In this document: piece by piece, positions 14,617 to 21,904 of the stretch
Layout of the letters: each line of letters starts with the position of its first letter
How positions within the stretch are numbered: position 1 is the first letter of the stretch
NCBI GenBank assembly: GCA_964599275.1
Contig: CAZRFK010000027.1
Location: 1 to 21,904, forward strand
Source: PUMD01 sp964599275
GTDB lineage: Bacteria > Bacillota > Sulfobacillia > SLMV01
DNA length: 21,904 bases
Direction: 5' to 3'
Notes under the pieces: generated by a model
The model's database searches: none
What the model saw: only the letters and a program-made list of their open reading frames with translations
What the model was told of the DNA's origin: nothing
Position numbers and translations under genes: made by a program

Positions 14617-15405
14617 TCATTGGAATCTATTTGCCTCATACAAAAAGATTCCTGCTGCCACCGCCAGGTTCAACGATGATGCCTGCCCACAGATAGGAAT
14701 TCGCACCTGCAGGTCACCATATTCCAATAGGTCGACCGGAAGTCCCTGATATTCGTCACCAAGCAAAATCGCGCATGGATAATCAAACCGCACTTGAGTA
14801 ATGTCTTGGGGAGCATGAGCAGAAGTGGTTATTAAGAAAAGGCCTTTAGTTCTAATGAATTGCATGAAGTCGTCAGTTTCTCCAAATTGAATAAGTGGAA
14901 CACTGAAAACCGTTCCCACACTGGCTTTAATTGCCCTGGGAGCAAACGGGTCTGTGGTATTACCCAAAAGCACAATCCCTGCGCCTCCTGTGGCATCGAC
15001 TGTTCTGATAATCGTCCCAAGATTGCCAGGATCATTGATACCCATAAGAGCAGTTATGACTGACTGTTCCTGCAGTTCAAGCTGCTCGGGATTCTGGTAC
15101 TGGATCTCGGCTACCGCCGCAATGCCCACTGGATTATCGCGCCTGGAAATCGAATTAAACACTTCCTCGCTGACCCGCAGTATACGGACGCCGCGCTCCT
15201 GAGATTTCTGCACACGGTCATAAGCAATCTCACTGGTGAGCAGATCGGGGCATATGACGATCATCTGCACGGCTGCTCCGTTTTCCAGAGCTGATAGCAC
15301 CTGCTGAATACCTTCTATCAGGCACTTTCCTGATTTCTTTCGTCCCCTCCTGCTGGACAGTTTCCGGATTTTTTTAATTGTTCGATTCTGAGTGCTTGTT
15401 ATCAT
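14617..15405 (-). CDS. TrmH (SpoU)-family RNA methyltransferase
   Basis: 262 residues. I prefer ATG 15405 (MITSTQNRTIKKIRKL, the typical family N-terminus), served by GGAGG 11 bases upstream; the in-frame ATG at 15423 has no site and would itself contain that GGAGG. The N-terminal substrate-binding domain (KCLIEGIQQVLSALENG) is followed by the SPOUT knot. Motif 1 is NDPGNLGTIIRTVDATG, motif 2 LLGDEYQGLP and motif 3 IPICGQASSLNLAVAAGIFL. The enzyme 2'-O-methylates ribose in rRNA or tRNA using S-adenosylmethionine in the cytosol. In clostridia this type is often found upstream of pheS/pheT, which is not the case here. A TATAAT at 15474-15479 on this strand could be the -10. Confidence 0.92.
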   Translation of the reverse strand: MITSTQNRTIKKIRKLSSRRGRKKSGKCLIEGIQQVLSALENGAAVQMIVICPDLLTSEIAYDRVQKSQERGVRILRVSEEVFNSISRRDNPVGIAAVAEIQYQNPEQLELQEQSVITALMGINDPGNLGTIIRTVDATGGAGIVLLGNTTDPFAPRAIKASVGTVFSVPLIQFGETDDFMQFIRTKGLFLITTSAHAPQDITQVRFDYPCAILLGDEYQGLPVDLLEYGDLQVRIPICGQASSLNLAVAAGIFLYEANRFQ

Positions 15406-15667
15406 CTGAATTAAAGCCTCCATTCAATCAAGCAGTGAGGTTCAGATCAGCCGAATGCTCGTAGTTGTTAAATATTATACAGCAAAGGTAATATCTAAAA
15501 AACTTCAAACGACATGTGTGTCTTTAGCACTAGCACACACCTAACAGTCACGACTGTGCAATCGGAGCATATTTTCTTTGGTCCTGACCTGCAGGGTCCA
15601 GGCAGGATGTATTGATAACGTGCAGAACGGATCAATAAAGGTTATGAAACTCACGAGGAGTGATAGG

Positions 15668-16567
15668 ATGCAGCAGCCATTTTTATTATCCGATGAACAG
15701 GTAAGCGAAACACTCGAATGGGAACTGTGTCTGAACGCAGCCCGGGAAACATTTCAGCAGCAGTACGAAAACAAGCTCTTACTCACAGAACCGAGAGTAA
15801 AGAGGCTCATGTTTGATGATGTTCACAGAGGTTATCGGGTGAAGGGGGTTGCTTTTACCGAGCTGGGTTTTGCCGGATTGCGTGCGAGCAGAACCGTACT
15901 CCTTAACCAATGGCCGAACATGAAATTCATTGGACTGGTCGAGGAAAGAACCTCCTACAGGTGGAGAGTTGGAGCCGTAACCGCTGTATCTCTGGAAGCC
16001 CTGGGTCGGGATGTTTTTGAATCTGTATGTCTTTTTGGGGCCGGGCGGCTGGCTGATACCACTCTGCAAGCCCTATCTCACCGTTACAGTCTGGGTCAGG
16101 TTACCGTGCTTTCCCGCACTGCCGCCAGCCGGGAAGAATTTGCCGCCAACTTCCGAAAGCAGGGATTGAATGTGCAGGCGGGTGATAACCCCGCGCAGGC
16201 AGTAAGAAATTCAGAGCTGATTATTACTATGACTTCAGCTGATGAGGTACTGGTCAAGAGCAGCTGGGTTGATGAATCGGCGGTAGTAGTTTCCATGGGC
16301 GGCGGTCAGGAACTGGATTTTGCTCTCCTGGAGCGTGCTGGACATTTGTTTGTCGACGATCTGAAAGGTTGCCTTGAATCAGGCGATCTGTCGCAAGCCC
16401 AGGAGGCCGGAGATTATCAATCTGAGTGGGTATCGGGCACAATAGCTGAATTTCTGGCATCACCCGATAAATACAGCGCAATGGGACCAGTAGTACTGAT
16501 TCCAAGAGGTATGGCTGCCATGGATGTTATGCAGGCTTACCGTATCGTCCAACGAAATTTCGGTTAA
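15668..16567 (+). CDS. Ornithine cyclodeaminase / mu-crystallin family protein
   Basis: 300 residues from ATG 15668, with GAGGAG about 8 bases upstream; the frame is open 90 bases further but without a comparable site. The N-terminal half carries the family's substrate arginines (TEPRVKRLMFDD; YRWRVGAVTAVSLEALGRD). The Rossmann loop VCLFGAGRLADTTLQAL starts near residue 121, VVVSMGGGQELDFALLERA follows, and VDDLKGCLESGDLSQA supplies the conserved Asp pair. The segment GFAGLRASRTVLLN has Arg where ornithine cyclodeaminases usually have a Lys at the corresponding GxK position. Relatives include alanine dehydrogenase, ketimine reductase and lysine/ornithine cyclodeaminases, so the reaction is not fixed: NAD(P)-linked deamination, cyclisation or imine reduction. 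It stands alone between a divergent TrmH gene and the CBS gene. Confidence 0.85.
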   Translation: MQQPFLLSDEQVSETLEWELCLNAARETFQQQYENKLLLTEPRVKRLMFDDVHRGYRVKGVAFTELGFAGLRASRTVLLNQWPNMKFIGLVEERTSYRWRVGAVTAVSLEALGRDVFESVCLFGAGRLADTTLQALSHRYSLGQVTVLSRTAASREEFAANFRKQGLNVQAGDNPAQAVRNSELIITMTSADEVLVKSSWVDESAVVVSMGGGQELDFALLERAGHLFVDDLKGCLESGDLSQAQEAGDYQSEWVSGTIAEFLASPDKYSAMGPVVLIPRGMAAMDVMQAYRIVQRNFG

Positions 16568-17046
16568 ATGCCAGATACCTTTTAAGAGCCCCGATCTCAC
16601 TGTCCCCGGATATGTCACAGAGTTATCTCCTGAAAAACAGTTATACCTGTCAAGATTGGCGGTGCAGCTGTAATCCATACAGGAGCTGTCTCGCCTTAAA
16701 AAGGTAATTCTCAGCGTTGACCGGTTCACCCCGACGTCAGTTCCCGGCAGATGCTGCCTGATGCCTGCCGACCTTGTAGAGAAATGCCCACGGCAATGAT
16801 CAAAATTCTTCATGAAAATAACAAGGCATATCAAACTACTGTCGACAGGTAAAACAGTCAAATCCACTTCCGGGCTCATCAACTGGCCAGTAATGTTTGA
16901 TGTAGCTGAGTAATAAATTTGAATGATGCCCATTCATTTCTCGCGGTTGAGTCTGACCAGAAATGAATAGTTAAAAACACCAATCGATTAAACAAGGAAA
17001 CGGGCAAATGACATTGAACTTGCAATATGAGGGGGGTGAGAAGTTC
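16568..17046. other. Intergenic region between the cyclodeaminase-like and CBS genes
   Basis: About 480 bases with no convincing gene. A 157-codon minus-strand frame crosses it but has no ribosome binding site, is rich in Cys, His, Ser and Thr like a shadow frame, and overlaps the cyclodeaminase-like 3' end. The one clear structure is the inverted repeat at 16932-16968. Confidence 0.5.
16932..16968. repeat. 10-bp inverted repeat upstream of the CBS gene
   Basis: ATTCATTTCT (16932-16941) and AGAAATGAAT (16959-16968) are perfect complements, 17 bases apart. Between the arms lies TTGAGT (16947-16952), a possible -35, with TTAAAA (16971-16976) as a weak -10. There is no T tract, so an operator reads better than a terminator. 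Confidence 0.55.
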
Positions 17047-17499
17047 ATGAATATAGCATTCTTTTTGCTGCCTAAATCAGAAGTCGCCTGGATATCTTTA
17101 GAATCCACCATGCGCCAGGCCATAGAAGAGCTGGAACAGCATCCGTATAGAGCTGTTCCACTGGTTGCCGGGGACGGTTCTTATGCGGGCACCCTCAGCG
17201 AAGGTGACCTCCTTTGGGAGCTCAAAAAAAGAGAGAATTTATCGTTGAAAAACCTGGAAAATATACCATTAGAAGAGGTGGAAAGGCACTTCGAACACGA
17301 GACGGTCTCCATCTATGAAAACATCCAGGCCCTGCTCTCCTTAGCCCTGGATCAAAGTTTTGTGCCTGTAGTTGATGATCAGGGGGTTTTTATTGGAATC
17401 GTTACACGGAAAGCAGTGATAGAGTTCTTTGCCGAAGAATATATGGAAGAATTCGACCTGAAAACTGCTCAACAGAGTAACAATAATAACAACGACTAG
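17047..17499 (+). CDS. Two-CBS-domain protein
   Basis: 150 residues from ATG 17047, with GGGGGGTGAG about 6 bases upstream; earlier in-frame ATGs lack sites. It begins MNIAFFLLPKSEVAWISLES, an N-terminus shared by small clostridial CBS-pair proteins. CBS1 (ATMRQAI..RAVPLVAGDGSYAGTLSEGDLL) and CBS2 (ENIQALLSLALDQSFVPVVD, then GIVTRKAVIEFF) fill the protein. The tail (QQSNNNNND) is low complexity. CBS pairs bind adenine nucleotides (AMP, ATP, c-di-AMP) and act as cytosolic energy or second-messenger sensors. With no catalytic domain attached it must act on a partner; none is obvious nearby. It converges on the TrmB-family gene. Confidence 0.88.
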   Translation: MNIAFFLLPKSEVAWISLESTMRQAIEELEQHPYRAVPLVAGDGSYAGTLSEGDLLWELKKRENLSLKNLENIPLEEVERHFEHETVSIYENIQALLSLALDQSFVPVVDDQGVFIGIVTRKAVIEFFAEEYMEEFDLKTAQQSNNNNND

Positions 17500-17610
17500 A
17501 CTGCCGTGATGATTGCAAGGCCGGAGCAAACGAAAGTCGCTTGAACGAACACTTGCATCAGGACGACCTTGAATGACAACAACCAACTGGCCCCTACTGA
17601 GGTTTCAGTT

Positions 17611-18459
17611 TCAAGATTCTTCTATGAGCGATGCAGCACGCTGAATGCGCTGAAGCATCTGTTCTGTATCTTCGTCGAGTAAATTACGGGTGGCCTCATC
17701 ACCTAAGGCACGGTAATATTCCATAAATAATATGTCGTGAGTAACGGTCTGGGCTATCAAAAAAGCCATCAGGCGATTGCGGGAACATAGAGCTACCTGT
17801 TCACCTTCATCAAACTGTGCAATGACAGCCTCGGTACCATCAACAGAAAGCATCATCCATCGCCCTATCATTTCAACCTGTTTGTGCTGCATGGGAGTAA
17901 CCGTATGGTAAAAAATCGGATGTTCTCCGGTCCGCCCAGGTCCATCTCCGGTGTTTTCGTATATAACAGACGCGGCAGTGATTCCGCGCATCCGGGCTGC
18001 AGCAATTGAATCTTCAAGATTGCTGTGTTCCTGCGGCCACAGTGAAACAAACACCGCTTTTTCAGCAGATTCTATCATCTCCCTCGCTTTGGCAATCACA
18101 GATTTTCTCCCCGTCAAGGAGAAGAAATGATGTTCTTCTTTTTCAACGGGGAGTTTTCCAAGGTTCTGCTGTAAACGGTACAATCGTTTCTCGGTTTTTT
18201 CCTTGTGTTTCTGAATAAGTGCCTCATACGGGAGAGGCCGGTACAGAGTCTTACCATCTACAGACATCTCCAGAACCACTCCCCTGGAAACGAGACCATC
18301 TAGCACTTCGTATACTTTTGAACGAGGTACCTGGGCTTGTTTGCTGGCTTGATATCCGGAAACTTCCGGATTTTCCAACAAACCAATGTAAACTCTTGCT
18401 TCATATTCAGAGTATCCCAGTTGGATAAGATCCTCCACAATCAACTCTGTGTCTGACAT
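17611..18459 (-). CDS. TrmB-family transcriptional regulator
   Basis: 282 residues from ATG 18459, with GAGAGGAAG about 7 bases upstream. The N-terminal winged helix (residues 1-75: LIQLGYSEYEARVYIGLLEN, then SKQAQVPRSKVYEVLDGLVS) is the TrmB DNA-binding domain. A short coiled-coil follows (ALIQKHKEKTEKRLYRLQQN), then a ligand-binding domain that opens FFSLTGRKSVIAKAREMIES and contains AVFVSLWPQE. TrmB-type proteins bind sugars in archaea; bacterial members have mostly unknown ligands. It lies 20 bases downstream of the CocE/NonD hydrolase gene on the same strand, so the two are probably one operon and the regulator may control it. A 20-bp palindrome over the operon promoter region is a candidate binding site (inference). 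Confidence 0.9.
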   Translation of the reverse strand: MSDTELIVEDLIQLGYSEYEARVYIGLLENPEVSGYQASKQAQVPRSKVYEVLDGLVSRGVVLEMSVDGKTLYRPLPYEALIQKHKEKTEKRLYRLQQNLGKLPVEKEEHHFFSLTGRKSVIAKAREMIESAEKAVFVSLWPQEHSNLEDSIAAARMRGITAASVIYENTGDGPGRTGEHPIFYHTVTPMQHKQVEMIGRWMMLSVDGTEAVIAQFDEGEQVALCSRNRLMAFLIAQTVTHDILFMEYYRALGDEATRNLLDEDTEQMLQRIQRAASLIEES

Positions 18460-18479
18460 GTTCAGGACTTCCTCTCACG

Positions 18480-20108
18480 TCATTTGACAACAGGTAGACA
18501 AATTTTTGAGGAATCATCTTTCCCCCAAAACACAGCCTGTTGAGCCTGTCTTTTCTTACCGTCCAGGGAATTGAGATTGCGATCCCATTTTGGGAAATTG
18601 CTGCTGGAGATTTCCAAACCCACTCGATGTCCCTCAGCGAATGTATGCGCGGCTGACAACATGTCTATTTCATACTTATATGTCCGTCCGGGCTGAACTG
18701 GTTGAACCTTGGAGTCATCGTTCCTCAGATGAGCGCGGACGATCCCATCACAAACATATCTGGCCGCTCCGTTTCCATCAATGTCCACCAGTTTGGCCAC
18801 AAAATCGGTGGTCCGGCCATCCGTGGCAGCGTGCAGCACACACTGAACTGGACCACAGATAGATATTTCCTCAGACAGCTGCTCTGATGTAAACAACAGT
18901 ATATCATCTCTTGTGTAAAGATTGGACTGATCGGCTGGGCCTGGGTTCAAATTGGCGATAGGGAATTCCCAGACCGCTCCCCCCTCACTGAGAAGGGGTT
19001 GGTCTGGATCATGAGTGTAAGAACGAGAACCTTCATCTGACGGTACATCCTCAGTCAGCGAATCACCGTGAAGATAATATTCCACTGTCTCTGTTCCTCT
19101 GGGAGGCCAGCATTGATCTTTAACCCACTTATTCTCATCAGTCATAAATACCGCCACAGGATTATCATCCGCAGTCAGCTCCATCGAAGCGGCCGCTTTT
19201 TCTGCTGTGGGACCTTCTTTTAGCCAGCGGGCAAACCATTTTCCTATGTGTTCAGGGACATTCGGCCGCGACTCAGGGCCAAATTCAACTCCATGCAGTT
19301 GTTCTGGCCCCATCAGGACGCCGTTGTGTGTCCACGGCCCCACAAACAAGTGCTGAGGTTTATCAGAGTTGCGACTAAAGTAATCATACAGGGATAGTGT
19401 GGTCCCCAGACACAGATCATACCAACCGGTTGCGTGAAGTATGGGGATGTCAACATCCGGAAGCAGATCCACCAGACTCATACTTTCCCACTTTACATCG
19501 CGAACAGATGATTGGGACCAGCTGCGCCAGAGCGTGTTATCAAATCCGGCTGCCTCTGCTGCCTCCTCAAGTGGTAGGGTACAATAAACTTCATTCCAGT
19601 TGATATCTTGTAAATCGGGCTGCGGCGAAAACGATGTCAGTATCGACCACGGAAGCAGATGATGAAGCACCAGCGCACCACCACGGTGACTTATGTCATA
19701 GGTGTCTGCGAATCCACCCACATTTGTCATTGTGCGAATATGCTCGGGTCGCTTTGCAGCACAGATCAGCCCTACAGCCGCAAGATATGAAATGCCAATC
19801 ACTCCCATGCCGCAATTGTCATCATACCAGGGCTGCCCGGCTATCCAGTCTATTGTTTCTGGCGCATCAGTCCTCTCCTGGTAAATGGGATCATACTGAC
19901 CACCAGAATCATATCGACCACGTACATCCTGAACTACAAGAGCATATTTCTGCGGGACCAGCATGTCAGCAAATATTTTCTTGTTTTTTCTTCCGTAAGG
20001 AGTGAAGATCAACAGCGCTGGATATTTACCATCTTCATCAGGAAGATACACATCTGTCGCCAGATTAACTCCATCACCCATAGATATAGAGACTGTTTTC
20101 TTAATCAT
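18480..20108 (-). CDS. CocE/NonD family hydrolase (X-Pro dipeptidyl-peptidase-like)
   Basis: 542 residues from ATG 20108 with GAGGTGG about 5 bases upstream; a GTG at 20117 is a less likely start. The N-terminal alpha/beta-hydrolase domain shows YALVVQDVRGRYDSGG, the nucleophile Ser107 in GVIGISYLAA, Asp231 in HATGWYDLCL and His261 in FVGPWTHNG. A C-terminal jelly-roll domain follows (LLFTSEQLSEEISICGPVQC; AEGHRVGLEISSSNFPKWDR). Members hydrolyse esters or amides: cocaine esterase, glutaryl-7-ACA acylase and Xaa-Pro dipeptidyl peptidase. No signal peptide is visible, so it is probably cytosolic. It forms an operon with the TrmB regulator and diverges from the second saccharopine dehydrogenase-like gene, perhaps hydrolysing an amide or ester whose product that enzyme uses (inference). 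Confidence 0.93.
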   Translation of the reverse strand: MIKKTVSISMGDGVNLATDVYLPDEDGKYPALLIFTPYGRKNKKIFADMLVPQKYALVVQDVRGRYDSGGQYDPIYQERTDAPETIDWIAGQPWYDDNCGMGVIGISYLAAVGLICAAKRPEHIRTMTNVGGFADTYDISHRGGALVLHHLLPWSILTSFSPQPDLQDINWNEVYCTLPLEEAAEAAGFDNTLWRSWSQSSVRDVKWESMSLVDLLPDVDIPILHATGWYDLCLGTTLSLYDYFSRNSDKPQHLFVGPWTHNGVLMGPEQLHGVEFGPESRPNVPEHIGKWFARWLKEGPTAEKAAASMELTADDNPVAVFMTDENKWVKDQCWPPRGTETVEYYLHGDSLTEDVPSDEGSRSYTHDPDQPLLSEGGAVWEFPIANLNPGPADQSNLYTRDDILLFTSEQLSEEISICGPVQCVLHAATDGRTTDFVAKLVDIDGNGAARYVCDGIVRAHLRNDDSKVQPVQPGRTYKYEIDMLSAAHTFAEGHRVGLEISSSNFPKWDRNLNSLDGKKRQAQQAVFWGKDDSSKICLPVVK

Positions 20109-20128
20109 CACTGCCACCTCGCCAATAC

Positions 20129-20148
20129 GTAACCACTATAGTAGTCAC
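20129..20148. promoter_or_regulatory. Imperfect 20-bp palindrome, candidate operator of the CocE-TrmB operon
   Basis: GTAACCACTATAGTAGTCAC matches its own reverse complement in 8 of 10 positions per arm, centred on ACTATAGT. On the minus strand it contains TATAGT, a possible -10 for the hydrolase gene starting at 20108, though a -35 is not clear. A repressor bound here would block that promoter; the operon's own TrmB protein is the obvious candidate. Confidence 0.5.
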
Positions 20149-20272
20149 GAATTATTTGTTTGTAATTTAACCTGCAGTTCAAATTTTGTCAAGTGTGACT
20201 CTGATTTGTTATATGAAGTAATGAACTTTTTTCAATCCTCATTCACCTCGGAAGATGAAAATATAGATTGTA

Positions 20273-20296
20273 TGACCCCTGCCATGAGATGGGTCA
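20273..20296. promoter_or_regulatory. TGACCC-N12-GGGTCA inverted repeat, candidate operator
   Basis: TGACCC (20273-20278) and GGGTCA (20291-20296) are perfect complements 12 bases apart, with CCAT/ATGG as an alternative inner pairing. The repeat lies just upstream of, and overlaps the -35 position of, the extended -10 promoter at 20299-20307. Confidence 0.45.
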
Positions 20297-20298
20297 CA

Positions 20299-20307
20299 TG
20301 GTATAAT
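20299..20307 (+). promoter_or_regulatory. Extended -10 promoter of the second saccharopine dehydrogenase-like gene
   Basis: TGGTATAAT matches the TGnTATAAT extended -10 exactly. There is no good -35 17 bases upstream, as is usual for this promoter type. The transcript would start near 20314, about 30 bases before the ATG at 20344. Confidence 0.65.
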
Positions 20308-20343
20308 CAAGTTACTGATATAACAAGAAGGGATGGTGCTTTT

Positions 20344-21522
20344 ATGAGATTCATGATTTTGGGTGGTTCAGGTATACAGGGTTCTGCTTCTGCTCGGGAC
20401 TTACTCGAGATGAACCCAGACGCTGAAGTAATACTCATTGATACCGACCAGGAAGCATTACAGGAAACCGCTGAATGGCTGGACAGTGGAAGAGTTCATA
20501 CCCGGATCTGTGATGTAACTGATAAGAAAAAACTCATCAATTTGATCGAGGAATTTGACTGCGGGACAATAATCAGTTCTGTTCCGTGGAAAGTTTCCAT
20601 TCCGCCCCTCGAAGCAGCGATAAAAGCAGAAGCAAACTTTATAGACTACGGCCTTTATCAGAACCGGGAATTTGAGGAGCGGATGTCCGAATTTAACAAA
20701 AAAGCCAAAAAATCTGGAGTAACGGTGATTCCCAGCTGCGGTGTTGCCCCTGGATTGACAAACATGCTGGCAGCCTTTGCAGCAGCGAAGCTGGATCAGG
20801 TGGAAAAGGTACATATTTATGTGGGGGGTATCCCGGAAAAACCCAAACCTCCGCTGCAATACAGCACTGTATGGAGCCTTGAAGGTGTCTGGACGCAGTT
20901 CTTTGAGGAAACCCGCGTCGTTAAAGAAGGGGAGCTAACAACAGTTGATGCAGGAACTGGCCTGGAAACCCTCAGATTCCCCGAAACTGGAGAACTGGAG
21001 GCGGCCTGCACGGATGGCCTGGGAACCTTGATTCACATGTACGAACATCCAGTGTTCGATGGAGTTGAAGAGGTCTTTGAAAAAACCATCAGGTATCCGG
21101 GGCACTACGAAAAAGTCATGACCCTGAAAGATTGCGGACTCCTGGACACTGACCCCATAGAAGTGGACGGAACAGAAATATCTCCCAGGGAGTTTCTCAC
21201 GACCCTGTTGAACCCTAAACTCACCATGGAAGAAGATGAGCGGGACATGACAGTGCTGAGGGTCAGGGTAACAGGGGCCAAAGAAGAAGAGGACAGATGT
21301 TTTGTGTACGACATGGTTGATTATAGAGATCTGGAATCCGGGATCTACAGCATGGGTCGAACCACAGGTTATACAGGTTCGATTCTTGCTCCAATAGTTG
21401 AAGCAGAAAAGATCACCGAAACTGGTGTTGTTGAACCTGAAAAACTCGGTGCCGATGAAGAGCTTTTCGAAACTCTGCTGGATGAATACGAAAAACGGGA
21501 TATCCAGATCACCCAGAAATAA
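20344..21522 (+). CDS. Saccharopine dehydrogenase-family protein
   Basis: 392 residues from ATG 20344 (AGAAGGGATGG upstream, somewhat long spacing). The frame is open back to 20002, but that part overlaps the divergent hydrolase gene and its promoter. The Rossmann loop is MILGGSGIQGSASARDLLE, with an acidic residue closing the next strand (VILIDTD). IDYGLYQNREFEE and SCGVAPGLTNMLAAFAAAKL are family signatures; the latter corresponds to the DPGI(D/N) segment of the gene at 3198-4520 but is clearly different, so the two are not recent duplicates. The C-terminal part (STVWSLEGVWTQFFEE; later YDMVDYRDLESGIYSMGRTT) fits the substrate domain of the Lys1/Lys9-like superfamily. NAD(P)-linked oxidation or formation of a secondary amino acid is expected; the substrate is unknown. 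It is divergent from the CocE-TrmB operon and ends in a strong terminator. Confidence 0.9.
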   Translation: MRFMILGGSGIQGSASARDLLEMNPDAEVILIDTDQEALQETAEWLDSGRVHTRICDVTDKKKLINLIEEFDCGTIISSVPWKVSIPPLEAAIKAEANFIDYGLYQNREFEERMSEFNKKAKKSGVTVIPSCGVAPGLTNMLAAFAAAKLDQVEKVHIYVGGIPEKPKPPLQYSTVWSLEGVWTQFFEETRVVKEGELTTVDAGTGLETLRFPETGELEAACTDGLGTLIHMYEHPVFDGVEEVFEKTIRYPGHYEKVMTLKDCGLLDTDPIEVDGTEISPREFLTTLLNPKLTMEEDERDMTVLRVRVTGAKEEEDRCFVYDMVDYRDLESGIYSMGRTTGYTGSILAPIVEAEKITETGVVEPEKLGADEELFETLLDEYEKRDIQITQK

Positions 21523-21558
21523 ATAACGTGCGCGCTCTCATATTCTAACTTTTGTGTG

Positions 21559-21589
21559 TCGGCCTCCTTGGTCTGGGAGGCCGATTTTT
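21559..21589 (+). terminator. Rho-independent terminator
   Basis: TCGGCCTCC, loop TTGGTCTG, GGAGGCCGA, then TTTTT. The 9-bp stem is perfect and GC-rich, 36 bases after the dehydrogenase stop at 21522. The opposite strand lacks a T tract. Confidence 0.92.
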
Positions 21590-21634
21590 ATATTCCGGTC
21601 TCCGGACTCTCTCGTAAAACTATGACATTCTTAA

Positions 21635-21892
21635 TTAATGAACGTCTTCACAAACCACATGAAACCCTATACCCAGGCCTTCGAGTCGTTTCTGCAGCTC
21701 AGCAATTACACAATGATCCGTTTCTATCCACTGGAGACGCCAGGGAAGCTGCTGTAAACGACTGCTACCGGGTTCATATTTGTAATGCTGGCGACGGAAT
21801 CTGCGTCCGGTTATTTGAGCTGCAACATCGGCTACCTGGTGAAGTTCCTGAGGACTGGTAACACAAACCTGCACCTTCTGGCCTTCCTCCAC
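21635..21892 (-). CDS. Small protein of unknown function at the right edge
   Basis: 85 residues if the start is GTG 21892, which has GGGAGGGG 4 bases upstream; the frame stays open to the window edge, so a longer protein cut by the edge is possible. It begins VEEGQKVQVCVTSPQELHQV, an amphipathic helix-like stretch follows (VADVAAQITGR), then basic and aromatic residues (RRFRRQHYKYEPGSS) and DHCVIAELQKRLEGLGIGFH before VVCEDVH. I recognise no family. There is no signal peptide or membrane helix. It converges on the dehydrogenase gene. Confidence 0.5.
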   Translation of the reverse strand: MEEGQKVQVCVTSPQELHQVADVAAQITGRRFRRQHYKYEPGSSRLQQLPWRLQWIETDHCVIAELQKRLEGLGIGFHVVCEDVH

Positions 21893-21904
21893 TGTACCCC
21901 TCCC

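Noticed and set aside
16460..16933. 157-codon minus-strand frame
   Set aside because: No ribosome binding site, composition typical of a shadow frame, and it overlaps the cyclodeaminase-like gene.
20002..20343. Extended N-terminus of the second saccharopine dehydrogenase-like gene
   Set aside because: It would overlap the divergent hydrolase gene and both candidate operators; the Rossmann fold begins at the ATG at 20344.

Overview
The window looks like chromosomal DNA of a low-to-moderate G+C Bacillota (Clostridia-like) bacterium. The grounds are strong purine-rich ribosome binding sites (GGAGG types), frequent TTG and GTG starts, consensus sigma-A promoters, and Gram-positive or clostridial families: a Gx transporter, DUF2512, a CD1871A-like CXXC miniprotein, an XRE-TPR regulator and a TrmB-family regulator. 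The species cannot be named from sequence alone. I saw no rRNA, tRNA, CRISPR array or intact mobile element.

Layout, left end (1-3197): the 5' part of a Gx transporter gene (-) diverges from an aldo/keto reductase (+). That gene converges at a hairpin on a three-gene minus-strand cassette. The cassette encodes a 45-residue membrane CXXC protein, overlapping by ATGA with a polyferredoxin membrane protein (NapH-like), followed by a membrane-anchored thioredoxin-like protein with a CPSC site. I read it as a possible route carrying electrons across the membrane to extracytoplasmic thiols.

Middle left (3198-8843): a saccharopine dehydrogenase-like gene (-); a frameshifted DUF2512 membrane protein gene; a strongly promoted, compact gene for a 69-residue His/Cys-repeat protein ending in a terminator; two weak small ORFs; an XRE-TPR regulator (-); and the 3' remnant of an iron/polyamine-type ABC ATPase that has lost its Walker A half and carries a second frameshift.

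Middle right (8840-14301): a UROD/MetE-like protein (-) and a MATE efflux pump (+) diverge around a near-consensus Fur box. The pump is followed by an unlisted 36-residue membrane miniprotein, then a YeiH-type exporter, which converges on an EntS-like MFS exporter (-) with its own sigma-A promoter.

Right end (14617-21904): a TrmH-family RNA methyltransferase (-), an ornithine cyclodeaminase-family protein (+), a CBS-pair protein (+), and a CocE/NonD hydrolase-TrmB regulator operon (-). That operon diverges from a second, different saccharopine dehydrogenase-like gene (+) across a short region holding a 20-bp imperfect palindrome, a second inverted repeat and an extended -10 promoter. The + gene ends in a strong terminator, and an unrecognised small minus-strand ORF enters from the right edge. 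The recurring themes are NAD(P)-dependent amino-acid chemistry, efflux and metal/redox handling. The strongest leads for something undescribed are the thiol-redox cassette, the His/Cys-repeat protein, the miniprotein-YeiH pair and the divergent CocE/TrmB/dehydrogenase locus.
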